Part shown: piece by piece, positions 25,222 to 34,300 of the stretch
Position numbering within the stretch: the stretch's first letter is position 1
Layout: each line of letters begins with the position of its first letter
DNA from: an uncultured Lachnospiraceae bacterium
GTDB taxonomy: Bacteria > Bacillota > Clostridia > Lachnospirales > Lachnospiraceae
Assembly (NCBI GenBank): GCA_910589105.1
Contig: CAJUST010000004.1
Location: forward strand, 9,936 to 73,935
DNA: 64,000 bases
Reading direction: 5' to 3'
Program-made: the position numbers and the translations under genes
The notes under the pieces: model-generated
Databases searched by the model: none
The model's input: the letters and a program-made list of their open reading frames with translations, nothing else
What the model was told of the DNA's origin: nothing

Positions 25222-25354
25222 TATACTATGATTGTTCCCAAATGAGATGAATCCCCCACCCACTCTTTGGGAACTGCTACGAAAGATGCAAGAATACTTA
25301 TCCTCCCCTGTAAGCTCCGGCATAAAATCACATATGCCGGAGCTTACTTTATTT
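25222..25354 (+). ncRNA. Candidate small RNA with C-rich loops
   Basis: TATACT (25222-25227) is followed seven bases later by GTTCCCAAA (25234-25242), which pairs perfectly with TTTGGGAAC (25266-25274). The loop between is C-rich (CCCCCACCCA). Then comes a single-stranded stretch ending CCTCCCCT (25302-25309), the complement of a strong Shine-Dalgarno sequence, and a perfect 15-bp terminator stem (25310-25324 / 25333-25347) with tail TTTATTT. No reading frame of note is inside, and no gene lies downstream on this strand, so it is a stand-alone transcript of about 120 nt. The -35 element is weak. C-rich loops of this kind are typical of Gram-positive sRNAs that pair with ribosome sites. Confidence 0.55.
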
Positions 25355-25396
25355 ACATATTGCCTTTGAGATTGATATGTTTGCTTTTGATTGTCT

Positions 25397-27001
25397 CTAT
25401 CGCATTTCATTCAAAAGACCGGAAATGCCTTTTTTTTCAAAAACTTTTTTATAATAGCCAATTTCATTTTGTATTAAACCGTCTATGGCCTGCATCCCTA
25501 ATACCTCCACCGGCGCTTTCTCATCTGTCATCAGATAACCGCCTGCCTGATAGTTCTCCAATCCTGATGCAACACGCTCCATCATTTCAGATAACTGCGC
25601 ATCAGCCAGCATTTCGCGGTTTTTGGCAAGCCGTTCTAATATTTGGTTTGAACCGGATGCATACAACAGACGGTTTGTTGAGCCCAAAACATCTGTGACA
25701 TACACTTCCTCAAACACATTTGAAATCGTGTCTGCAAGATATTGATTTATGTTTCCTTCCTTTTTCCCACGCATATTCATATTGACAGCCATCACGCCGT
25801 CTGGCTTTAGATGTTCTTTTACCAGCGTAAAAAATTCTATGGAAGACATTTGGAACGGGATTGTAATATCCTGATATGCATCCACTAAAATCACGTCATA
25901 AACCTGATCCGTCACGTTTAGATACGCGCGGCCATCGTATGTGACTGTCTCCACATCTTCTGGAAGCTGAAAATATTCTTCCGCTAATTTTGAAATTTTT
26001 TCATCAATTTCTACGCCTGTCACATTTGTCTGTTTAAAATAACGCCTGCACTGCGAAGCGAATGTGCCTGTGCCATTCCCTAATATCAGCACATCTACTT
26101 GATCTTTTTGCATAACATCTGCCATCAGCGGCGCGGCAAGCGCATAGTCATAATACATTCCCGTCAGGCTGTCGTCTTTTTTCAAGATAGACTGCACGCC
26201 AAACAAAACATTTGTTGAAAGAATCACTTGCCCGTCATCTTCCTTTACCTGAAGATAATTATAAACGGATTCTCCTTCGTAGGAAAGATTTGTCTCCCAA
26301 AAAGCAAAACTGTCCGAATGCCCCGTTCCGCAACAGACGGCAAAACAGAGTATCCCAATAGCAAGTTTCTTTTTTCCCGTTTTCATGCTGACAAAATAAA
26401 TAACCGTAAGCAAAAGCAAAATGCCCGAAAAAATCAAAAATGTAATGGACGTTCCCACAGACGGGATTGTCACAAATGTCGGCAAAAACGTCCCTAAAAT
26501 ACTTCCGATGGTATTCGAAGCATTTAACATACCGACTGTTTTTCCGTTGTCCTCTAAACTGTCTACGGTATACTTTACCAAAGACGGCGTAACCGTGCCA
26601 AGCAAAAACAGCGGAAAGACAAAAATTGCCATACAGGCAAGAAACCCTGCAAGAATCAAAAAATTGCTGCTGACTGTAAAAATCAAAACAGCCGAAATGC
26701 CTAAAATTACATATTTTCCAACTACGGGAATACAGGCGATCCAGATTGCTGCAATTAAGATCCTGCCATACAGTTTATCAGGATTTGGATTTTTGTCCGC
26801 ATAGCGTCCGCCATAAATATTGCCAAGCGCCATTGCAATCATAATTGTGCCTATAATAATCGTCCAAACGATCTGAGACGAGCTAAAATATGGCGCCAGC
26901 AGGCGGCTTGCGCCAAGCTCCACCGCCATCACCGACATTCCGGCAAAAAATTCCGTTAGATACAGATATAATTTATTGGATAAAATCGTATGTGTTTGCA
27001 A
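25397..27001 (-). CDS. Membrane-fused spermidine-synthase-like protein
   Basis: 534 residues from a TTG at 27001 with GGAGGG six bases upstream; the ATG eight codons earlier overlaps that site. The N-terminal half has about seven membrane helices (about 10-225; GASRLLAPYFSSSQIVWTII resembles the membrane part of fused MFS/spermidine synthase proteins). The C-terminal half is a Rossmann methyltransferase-like fold of spermidine synthase type (VDVLILGNGTGTFASQC, NVTGVEIDEKI, VILVDAYQD, MAVNMNMRG). The GGGxG-type loop is GNGTG. Whether it makes polyamine is unproven; several such proteins have unknown substrates. Confidence 0.8.
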   Translation of the reverse strand: MQTHTILSNKLYLYLTEFFAGMSVMAVELGASRLLAPYFSSSQIVWTIIIGTIMIAMALGNIYGGRYADKNPNPDKLYGRILIAAIWIACIPVVGKYVILGISAVLIFTVSSNFLILAGFLACMAIFVFPLFLLGTVTPSLVKYTVDSLEDNGKTVGMLNASNTIGSILGTFLPTFVTIPSVGTSITFLIFSGILLLLTVIYFVSMKTGKKKLAIGILCFAVCCGTGHSDSFAFWETNLSYEGESVYNYLQVKEDDGQVILSTNVLFGVQSILKKDDSLTGMYYDYALAAPLMADVMQKDQVDVLILGNGTGTFASQCRRYFKQTNVTGVEIDEKISKLAEEYFQLPEDVETVTYDGRAYLNVTDQVYDVILVDAYQDITIPFQMSSIEFFTLVKEHLKPDGVMAVNMNMRGKKEGNINQYLADTISNVFEEVYVTDVLGSTNRLLYASGSNQILERLAKNREMLADAQLSEMMERVASGLENYQAGGYLMTDEKAPVEVLGMQAIDGLIQNEIGYYKKVFEKKGISGLLNEMR

Positions 27002-27103
27002 ATTCGTCCCTCCATGTTTTTCCATTTTTGCGATTCTAAAACCAAGAATTATTTTTTTAGTTTATTCTTTGAAATATTCTTTCATATAAGTATAGAAAGT
27101 CTG

Positions 27104-27186
27104 ACTGTAACTATTTGATTTTTCTTATTCTGTAAATGTTCGATTTCTTCTTATAACCGTAAATATTTGATTTTTCTTCAATGAAA
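27104..27186. repeat. Three-copy ~27-bp A/T-rich repeat
   Basis: Three imperfect copies of TGTAAATATTTGATTTTTCTT begin near 27106, 27131 and 27158. They sit about 100 bases upstream of the spermidine-synthase-like gene. Between 27187 and 27444 nothing else is recognised. Confidence 0.6.
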
Positions 27187-27444
27187 TTTCTCCGAATAGA
27201 TTTCCCTTTTTGCATATCAGGATTATAGCATATGTCCATATGGTCTTCAATGGCGTTTCATCATATCAGCGGCAGCAATCGAAGAATGGCAATACAATTC
27301 CGGTTTTTAATTAAAAATCTATTGCATCTGGTTTTTTACTATGGTAAAATTATGAAAAGTATATTTTTCTTAAAAACAATTCACAAATATCTAACAAATC
27401 TTATATTTTCAGAAAATTTATGCTTTCTTCCAAAATATTACTAA

Positions 27445-27642
27445 AAGCAGGAACTTCTGGAACAACTCCTGCATAAAGGAGAACTTATAAGGTATCCGCA
27501 TTTTAATTTTAACATTTTACATGGAAGGCGCCCCGAAAGAAACAATTCTCCAAAGATTAAACGCCAACTTTCTTTAAGCATAGAACATGCGGAAAAATAT
27601 TATCAGAAAGCTATTTGCTCACTGCATCAGAAAGGAAACTAA
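27445..27642 (+). pseudogene. Start-less reading frame, possible gene remnant
   Basis: A 65-codon open frame follows a stop at 27442. Its translation (QELLEQLLHKGELIRYPHFN ... IEHAEKYYQKAICSLHQKGN) looks protein-like, with helical, charged segments. No ATG/GTG/TTG start lies in the first part and no ribosome site precedes it. It ends four bases before the next gene's start, whose ribosome site overlaps its last codons. It may be the 3' end of a decayed gene or a gene with an unusual start. No family recognised. Confidence 0.3.
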
Positions 27643-27645
27643 CGA

Positions 27646-27852
27646 ATGAAACGCATCAAACAAACCGCCGCAATTTTCGGCGTAATCCTTCTTGTCGGAT
27701 TGTATCTGGCAACGCTGGTTTTTGCCTTAATTGATCATCCTAAAACTTTAGAACTTTTGAAAATATCAATCGGATTTACTATTTTAATTCCGGTTTTGCT
27801 CTGGATCTGCCTTGCAATGTACCGCTATCTTAAAGAACGGAACAACCAATAA
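27646..27852 (+). CDS. Small two-helix membrane protein
   Basis: 68 residues with two clear membrane helices (about 8-27 and 39-59) and basic ends (MKRIKQ, YLKERNNQ). Ribosome site AAAGGAA lies nine bases upstream. No motif. Small proteins of this type are common and uncharacterised in Lachnospiraceae. It faces the purA terminator at its 3' side. Confidence 0.65.
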   Translation: MKRIKQTAAIFGVILLVGLYLATLVFALIDHPKTLELLKISIGFTILIPVLLWICLAMYRYLKERNNQ

Positions 27853-27908
27853 AGCATGACTTTCTTTTTGCTTTCTCAATAGGAAAACAGAAATCAGGCG
27901 CTATCCCC

Positions 27909-27944
27909 AAAAAAAGGCAGAGCCTTTTTTATGACGGCTCTGCC
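27909..27944 (-). terminator. Terminator after purA
   Basis: GGCAGAGCC / GGCTCTGCC (27916-27924 and 27936-27944) with an 11-base loop, followed by TTTTTTT on the minus strand, 22 bases after the purA stop. It also lies at the end of the small membrane protein gene on the other strand, where the T-run is missing. Confidence 0.88.
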
Positions 27945-27966
27945 AAATAAAGATCCCAAATTACTT

Positions 27967-29250
27967 TCACTTAAAATCTCTGTATATAATGTCTTCTCTG
28001 CCCGGTCCATTGGACACCATGGTAATCGGGTATCCAATCTGTTCTTCTACAAATTCAATATAGCGCCTACAGTTTTCCGGCAATTCTTCGTATGCGCGGA
28101 TTCCCCGAATATCTGATTTCCAGCCTGCAAGTTTCTTTAATACTGGTTTTGCTTTTTCGAGTTTTCCTGTTGTCGGAAAGTCTGTTGTCACTTTCCCATC
28201 AATTTCATAACCGACGCACACTGGAATTTCATCTAAATACCCCAATACGTCCAATACAGTAAAGACGACGTCTGTCGCGCCCTGAAGCCTGCATCCGTAT
28301 TTACTGGCTACGCAGTCGAACCAGCCCATGCGTCTCGGCCGTCCCGTCGTTGCTCCAAACTCACCGCCGTCGCCGCCGCGCTTCCTTAATTCCTCTGCAT
28401 CTTCTCCAAAAATTTCGCTGACAAATGCGCCTGCCCCTACGGCGGAGGAATATGCTTTACATACAGTTATCACTTTCTTTATCTCATAAGGCGGGATTCC
28501 TGCGCCGATTGCGCCAAATGCGGCAAGCGTGGAAGAAGACGTAACCATCGGATAAATTCCATGGTCAGGATCTTTTAACGTCCCAAGCTGCCCTTCTAAC
28601 AGGATCTGCTTCCCATCTTTTAGCGCGTTTTCCAGATAAGCGGATACGTCGCTTACATACGGCGAGATCAGTTCTCTGTATTGTTTTAACGTCTCAAATA
28701 ATTCGTCTGGCTGCAGCAAAGGTTTATGGTACAAATGTTCAAGCAAAATATTTTTTGTTTCGCAAATCCGAATTAGTTTCTCTTTTAATGCCGTTTCCTC
28801 AAACAATTCACTGACCTGAATGCCAATTTTCGCATATTTATCCGAGTAAAAAGGCGCGATTCCTGATTTCGTGGAACCAAAAGATTTCCCGCCTAAACGT
28901 TCTTCTTCATATTGGTCAAATAATATATGGTACGGCATTACGATCTGGGCGCGGTCTGACACGATCATATTTGGGCTTGGAACGCCTCTGTCTGTGATGG
29001 ATTTTATCTCCTCGATCAAAATCGGAATATTTAACGCTACGCCATTCCCAATCACATTCACTGTATGGCGGTAAAATACGCCGGACGGAAGTGTATGTAA
29101 GGCAAATTTCCCATAATCATTGACGATGGTATGGCCAGCGTTCGCTCCGCCTTGGAAGCGGACAACAACGTCCGCTTCCTTTGCCAGCATATCTGTGATT
29201 TTACCTTTTCCTTCATCGCCCCAGTTTGCTCCGACTACTGCTTTTACCAT
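27967..29250 (-). CDS. purA: Adenylosuccinate synthetase
   Basis: 427 residues from the ATG at 29250, which has AAGGAGG upstream. PurA joins IMP and aspartate with GTP, the first step to AMP. Motifs: VVGANWGDEGKGKITDML near 4-21 (catalytic Asp and P-loop-like), GGANAGHTIV near 36, GSTKSGIAP near 126, TTGRPRRMGW near 298. Lies one base after degV on the same strand, an arrangement that suggests co-transcription. Confidence 0.97.
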   Translation of the reverse strand: MVKAVVGANWGDEGKGKITDMLAKEADVVVRFQGGANAGHTIVNDYGKFALHTLPSGVFYRHTVNVIGNGVALNIPILIEEIKSITDRGVPSPNMIVSDRAQIVMPYHILFDQYEEERLGGKSFGSTKSGIAPFYSDKYAKIGIQVSELFEETALKEKLIRICETKNILLEHLYHKPLLQPDELFETLKQYRELISPYVSDVSAYLENALKDGKQILLEGQLGTLKDPDHGIYPMVTSSSTLAAFGAIGAGIPPYEIKKVITVCKAYSSAVGAGAFVSEIFGEDAEELRKRGGDGGEFGATTGRPRRMGWFDCVASKYGCRLQGATDVVFTVLDVLGYLDEIPVCVGYEIDGKVTTDFPTTGKLEKAKPVLKKLAGWKSDIRGIRAYEELPENCRRYIEFVEEQIGYPITMVSNGPGREDIIYRDFK

Positions 29251-29251
29251 G

Positions 29252-30139
29252 TTAGTTTCCTCCTTCTGACAAGAGTTCCGGAATTTTTTTTGAGCAGGCA
29301 ATCGCCAGCGCGCCCGGCCCTATATGGCAGGATACGCTTAATGACAGTGGGTTTAATACAATTTCACTGTCCGGAAATGCCGCCAAAACCTCTGCCCGAA
29401 ATGCTTCTGCCGCTTCTAAATCATAGGTATACGCCATTTCAAGATGAACGTTTTGACCTTTTGCATCGGCAAAACGATTGGCTAAATCATTTTTCATCGC
29501 ATCCAGCATAATGGTTTTTGCCTGCTTTACCGTTCTCGCCTTTGCAAATGCATCTAACTTATCCCCCTGAATCTGCAGCACCGGTTTTAATCGGAGCAAC
29601 GTGCCTAACGCCGCTGCCGCCGGAGTGATTCTGCCTCCTTTTTTTAGATAAGCTAGCGTGTCTACCATAATATAAATTGAAGATTCTAATTTTTCTCTCT
29701 CTAATATTTCTTTGATTTCCGCCGCAGTCCTGCCTTTATCAGCAAGCGCTTTTGCGTCAAGGACGGATTGCCTCTGTGTGACCGAAATTCTCTGATTATT
29801 GACGACAAACACTTTGTCCTCATAGTCATTTGCAAGCATCATTGCCGTTTCACATGAACTGCTCAAACCGCTTGACATGGGAATATGCACGATTTCGTCA
29901 TATGCGCATAACAGTTCATCCCATAAATCTGTTAGGCTTCCAACGGAAGGCATAGAAGTTGAAATTTCGCTTCCATCTTTTAATCTTTCATAGAACTGTT
30001 CCTGTGTCAGATTTTCCCCTTCATAATACGTTTCGCCATTGATAAAAAATGGCATAGGTATAATATATATGCCAAGCTCTTTTGCTTCCTGTGGAGAAAT
30101 TCCGCTGTTACTGTCTGATATAACTGCAATTTTGCCCAT
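29252..30139 (-). CDS. DegV family fatty-acid-binding protein
   Basis: 295 residues from the ATG at 30139 (AGGAGG upstream). DegV proteins bind a long-chain fatty acid; in Firmicutes the FakB members present fatty acid to the kinase FakA. Seen: AVISDSNSGISPQEAKELGI near 4-23, STSMPSVG near 78-85 (the TS(Q/M)PS motif that holds the carboxylate), PMSSGLSSS near 108, and HIGPGALAI near 277. First gene of a two-gene unit with purA and expressed from a clear promoter (30176-30204). Confidence 0.9.
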   Translation of the reverse strand: MGKIAVISDSNSGISPQEAKELGIYIIPMPFFINGETYYEGENLTQEQFYERLKDGSEISTSMPSVGSLTDLWDELLCAYDEIVHIPMSSGLSSSCETAMMLANDYEDKVFVVNNQRISVTQRQSVLDAKALADKGRTAAEIKEILEREKLESSIYIMVDTLAYLKKGGRITPAAAALGTLLRLKPVLQIQGDKLDAFAKARTVKQAKTIMLDAMKNDLANRFADAKGQNVHLEMAYTYDLEAAEAFRAEVLAAFPDSEIVLNPLSLSVSCHIGPGALAIACSKKIPELLSEGGN

Positions 30140-30175
30140 AAAAGTCCCTCCTGTACTTTTCATCACAACGTTTTG

Positions 30176-30204
30176 ATTGTAGCACACTTTTTCTGTGATT
30201 TCAA
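30176..30204 (-). promoter_or_regulatory. Promoter of degV-purA
   Basis: TTGAAA (complement at 30199-30204) and TACAAT (30176-30181), 17-bp spacer, minus strand, 37 bases upstream of the degV ATG. Confidence 0.75.
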
Positions 30205-30317
30205 TGAATTTTAAAATCCTATTATTTTCCGTTTGCAGGATTACAATACATGAGTTAAACCGGATAAGGATAAAACTCTAAGAAAGCGGATATTTTATTC
30301 CAGATTTACGATTACCC

Positions 30318-30463
30318 GCCAAAGAAGAACAGCCAATAAGCATATAGGGACAGCGGCATCTGGGCTATCTGAAGCAATATCGCAAAGTTACATACACCAA
30401 TTTTCTTACAAGCGGCAAGCTTAACGCCTATCTTGCCGACATCGGCAGACAGGCACAGAAACT
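30318..30463 (+). pseudogene. TnpV-like transposon protein fragment
   Basis: The frame AKEEQPISI, stop, GQRHLGYLKQYRKVTYTNFL ... SGKLNAYLADIGRQAQKL matches the conserved core of TnpV proteins carried by Lachnospiraceae integrative elements (PIG(I/M)WGQRHLRYLKEYRK...TNLLTSGKLNAYLADIDRQAQ). An in-frame TAG replaces the Trp codon region, the N-terminus is missing and the 3' end runs straight into an unrelated permease frame. It is a decayed remnant. Confidence 0.7.
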
Positions 30464-30790
30464 GTTATCGCATTTCTTGCAACTATTATTCTACTGCCTG
30501 TTTTTAAACTGACGCATCTTTCTTCGATTACAATTTTATTGCTGGCGGCAGGAGGAACCTTGCAGGGCATGATTGTTGCATTGCTTGTACTGACGATTTC
30601 ATCTGATAAACTAGAGGGTATGGCACTAACAAAGTTATCTACAGATATACAGTATGTAATATCTCCGTTACCCTCTTTTTGGATTGGAAAAGCGATTTTA
30701 GAAAATATGCCGCTTTATATGCTGCCCGCATTTGTTTTATCTGCTATGTGGATTTGCTTTTTGTTTAAACGCTATTTGCGTAAAATCTAG
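30464..30790 (+). pseudogene. 3' fragment of an ABC-2 type permease
   Basis: An open frame of about 108 codons with no start gives VIAFLATIILLPVF, LLLAAGGTLQGMIVALLVLT, SDKLEGMALTKLS, SPLPSFWIGKAILENMP and a final membrane helix ending FLFKRYLRKI. This is the C-terminal part of an ABC transporter permease of the multidrug/fluoroquinolone-export type. An internal ATG at 30575 could be mistaken for a start. The 5' part of the gene and its ATPase are absent, and the frame is joined to the TnpV fragment, so a deletion fused two pieces of an element. Confidence 0.65.
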
Positions 30791-30842
30791 GAAGAAATAA
30801 GAGTATAAGCATCTGCTTTATGAAAGAAAAGGATTTGACATT

Positions 30843-30986
30843 ATGAAAACAGAATGGTTGCTTTGCCCAATCTGCGGAAATAAAACAAGGTTACAGATAC
30901 GGCAAGATACAGAATTGAAAAACTTTCCCCTATATTGTCCGAAATGCAAACAGGAAACATTGATTGAAGCAAAAAATCAAAAGTAA
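30843..30986 (+). CDS. Cys-rich KTR protein (mobile-element cargo)
   Basis: 47 residues: MKTEWLLCPICGNKTRLQIR, then LKNFPLYCPKCKQETLIEAK. Two CPxC knuckles form a zinc ribbon. This is the cysteine-rich KTR protein found beside TnpV in conjugative/integrative elements of Firmicutes. AAAAGGA lies upstream. The family usually continues with a segment ending in IKEPDA; here that sequence is present in the next frame (VIIIKEPDA) right after the stop, so a one-base deletion has probably cut the protein by about 12 residues. Confidence 0.75.
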   Translation: MKTEWLLCPICGNKTRLQIRQDTELKNFPLYCPKCKQETLIEAKNQK

Positions 30987-31250
30987 TTATTATCAAAGAG
31001 CCAGACGCATAAGACGTAGAGCTGATGAAAAAGCCGCTACACGACACCACGAATGACAGGAGTGTTTTCTCCTGCTCGGATTCGCAATGCTATGCAACGG
31101 CTTTGGGATTCAAAACCTTGCTGCCATACGCCAGCCGAAAAGGGCGGCATACGTCCGGCGGCGGTCAGCCTTGCCTGTTGGCTGACATTCCATTCTTTCA
31201 TCTATGTTCTTATTTAATTTTCAATCTTCCGAAATTTAATCAGATTGCTA
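30987..31250 (+). mobile_element. Non-coding tail of integrative-element debris
   Basis: After the KTR gene the sequence continues in the style of integrative elements (GACGTAGAGC, then a GTCAGCC/GGCTGAC inverted repeat near 31164-31187) without an open gene. No integrase, recombinase, transfer gene or direct repeat ends are visible, so the element's limits cannot be set. It is bounded by the degV promoter on the left and the GH84 terminator on the right. Confidence 0.45.
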
Positions 31251-31253
31251 AAA

Positions 31254-31290
31254 AACAGCATCTAAAACCATTACGGTTTCAGATGCTGTT
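31254..31290. terminator. Bidirectional terminator next to the GH84 gene
   Basis: AACAGCATCTAAAACC / GGTTTCAGATGCTGTT (31254-31269 and 31275-31290) with a 5-base loop; T-run on the plus side (TTGTT) and A-run TAAAAA before it (T-run on the minus strand). Lies 26 bases after the GH84 stop. Confidence 0.8.
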
Positions 31291-31316
31291 TTGTTCATGC
31301 CTTTAAAATATGGCAT

Positions 31317-34300
31317 TTATTTCTTTTTATAAGTAACTTTCTTCCCAAATCCGGCTTTTTTCGCTTTTTTCTTAAAATTATTAAATTCTTTTTTCGACAT
31401 TTTCTTTGGAACTGTAACTTTACATTTTGCATTTGTTCCTTTAAAAGCGTTCTTGCCAAATTTCGGCGTTTTAAGCGTCTTAAATTTTACTGTCTTTAAT
31501 TTCTTCAATTTATAGAACGCCTTGGAATTAATTTTGGTAATATTTGCCCCGATTTCCACTGTCTTTAATTTCTTTGCCTTTGTAAAAGCTTTAGAATCAA
31601 TCGCGGTTACTTTAAATGCAACTCCTTCAATCTCAACAGTTGACGGAACTTTCAATGTTAATTTTTTCGTTTTCGCAACTCCGGCCACAGATACCGTCCC
31701 TTGCGTCGCATGGGAATTTGTCACTTTATAAATGAAATCCCCTTCCGTTATCTTAGAGCCGTTTGAAGGAAGCTTCGGCTGTTGAGACTGTTTCGGTTTC
31801 CATTTTGCATACAATTTCAGGTCTTTGGTTATCGCGGTTGCCGGAGAAAATTTCTTTGTGCAGGCTGCATCCGTATACCAGCCTTCAAATGTATAATTCG
31901 CTTTTGTTGGCGTCACATTTTTAATCTTAGTTCCTGAATCCACGGTTTGAGGCGAAAATTTAGTTCCTCCATTACTTTCAAATGTAACTGTAAACACCCG
32001 AATCCATTTCGCAGTTAATGTGACGTCCTGTGTAATCTTAGTAGTGGCAAAAGCAAATTTCTTGCCACTATTGTCATACCAGCCGGCAAATCTGTAACCT
32101 GTTCTTGTAGGCGCCTTTGGTTCTGTAGCCTTTCCATTCTTTTGCACTGTCTGTAGCGCTACAGCGCTTCCCTGATTGCTGTTAAACGTCACCTTAAATG
32201 GCCCGTTATTTTCCTCTTCATTTGACGTCCATTTTGCATATAATGTGATGTCTTCATTGACTTCTTCATTAAAATCGTACAGATTCTTACATTCTTTCTC
32301 TGTATGCCAGCCGCCAAATGTATATCCTTCTCTTTCTGGATCTTTTGGTTTTACTGCTTTTGCCCCATCTATAACCACCTGAGAAGCCACGCCTGAGCCT
32401 TCCATACTATTAAATGTTACGGTATAGAACGTAGCCCCGCTATTCGCATCTGGCTCCCATTTCGCAAACAACTCAATATCTTTGTCTACAATTTCTTTAT
32501 TAAAATCAAATTTTGTTACATAATCCGCATCCGTATACCAGCCCTTAAAAATATAATTCTCTCTTGTCGGATCTTCCGGCCGTGTCACTTTTCCACCTTC
32601 AAAGACTTCTTCTGTCGTATCCTCTGAACCGTTATCCATATAATGATATGTTACAGTATATTTTTTCAGAGCCAGCCATTTCGCATATAACGTAATGTCT
32701 TGCGTAACTGCTTCATCAAAATCATAAGGCGTTGCGCATTCTTCGTCTGTATGCCAGCCGTCAAATGTATATCCCACTCTTTCTGGATCTTTCGGTTTTA
32801 CTGCTTTTGCTCCATCTACAACCGCCTGAGAAGCCACGCCTGAGCCTTCCATACTATTAAATGTTACGGTACGGAACGTAACCCCGCTATTCGCATCCGG
32901 TTCCCATTTCGCAAACAAATCAATATCTTTGTCTACAATTTCTTTATTAAAATTAAATATTGTTACATAATCCGCATCCGTATACCAGCCCTTAAAAATA
33001 TAATTCTCTCTTGCCGGATCTTCTGGGCGCGTCACTTTTTCACCTTCAATGACTTCCTCGGTTGTATCCTCTGATTCGCCATCCATATAATGATATGTCA
33101 CGGTATATTTTTCCAGAGCCCGCCATTTCGCATATAACGTAATGTTTTGTGTAACCGCTTCATCAAAATCATAAGGCGCTGTGCATTCCTCATCTGTGTG
33201 CCAGCCGGCAAAATTCATGCCTTCCCGAATCGGATCATCTGGTTTTAACGCCTTTTCTCCACTTACAACCTCTTGGGCGGCCACTTCCGAACCTCCCTTA
33301 CAGTTGAATGTAACTGTATAGAATGTAACGTCACCACTGGTATCTTTCTCCCATTTCGCATATAAAGTGGTGTTTGCAGTAATTGTGTCATTCTCAAAAT
33401 CAAATGCGTCTTCCAATGCCGCATCTGAATACCAGCCGGCAAATGTATAATTAGATCTGGTCGGATCTGTAGGTTTCGTTACTTTACTGCCTTCTTGCAC
33501 TTTCTGAGACTCTACCTCTGTGCCTCCATTGCTGTTAAATTCCACTGTGTATGTTTCAGGGAATTTATGAAGCACGATAATTTCATAAAGAGCCAGCTCT
33601 TTCTGCTCCCACTCCAATTTAACCGCATAAATATGCTCTTTTCCCAGAACATCAAAGGAAGAAAAGACCTTATCCAAGCTTCCTACTTCCTCCCATGTAT
33701 CCTCTCCGGTACGCACAGATACTTTTGCATTACAGATGTTATTTCCGCTTTGCAGAATATTGATTTGTTTCACATTAGCCGTCCCATCAGACAGATTGTA
33801 AATCAATGTTCCGCTGCTTTGGCCATCTGGCCTAAATGCTGACGTTAAATTGCCGTCCGTTAAATTCTGCGGCTCCATTCCCCTCTGTAAAACAACGTCG
33901 CCCGTCAGTTCAAATGTCGGGTCATTCACCATAGGAAGATATTCATTGTTATTGATCTCTAATTCAGATAATTCCGCATAACGTCCGGCGTTAGGGCCTG
34001 TAAAATATAACCGGATAAATCTGGCTTTCACAGGCTGATCCAATTCTCCGCTAAAATACGCATAATTGACGTCTATCGCTCCTTCACCGGCAGTCCAGCC
34101 ATTATTCACTGGAGCTGTATTACTGGCAGCGTTAGATCCATCTCCACTCACAGACGCCAAAGTCGTCCAATTCTCGCTATCTGAAGTCAGAGCCGCCTGA
34201 ATTTCCGCATTTCTGGGATAATTCACCGCATTATTTGCCACCCATGCTTTTACCGAACGCAGATTCACCTCTTGCCCTAAATCATAGACAATAGAGTCTC

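Noticed and set aside
25397..27001. speE as a gene name for the spermidine-synthase-like protein
   Set aside because: The membrane-fused subgroup includes proteins without shown polyamine activity.
30539..30790. 83-codon plus-strand ORF as an intact small membrane gene
   Set aside because: The same frame continues upstream without start and matches the C-terminus of an ABC permease, so it is a fragment.
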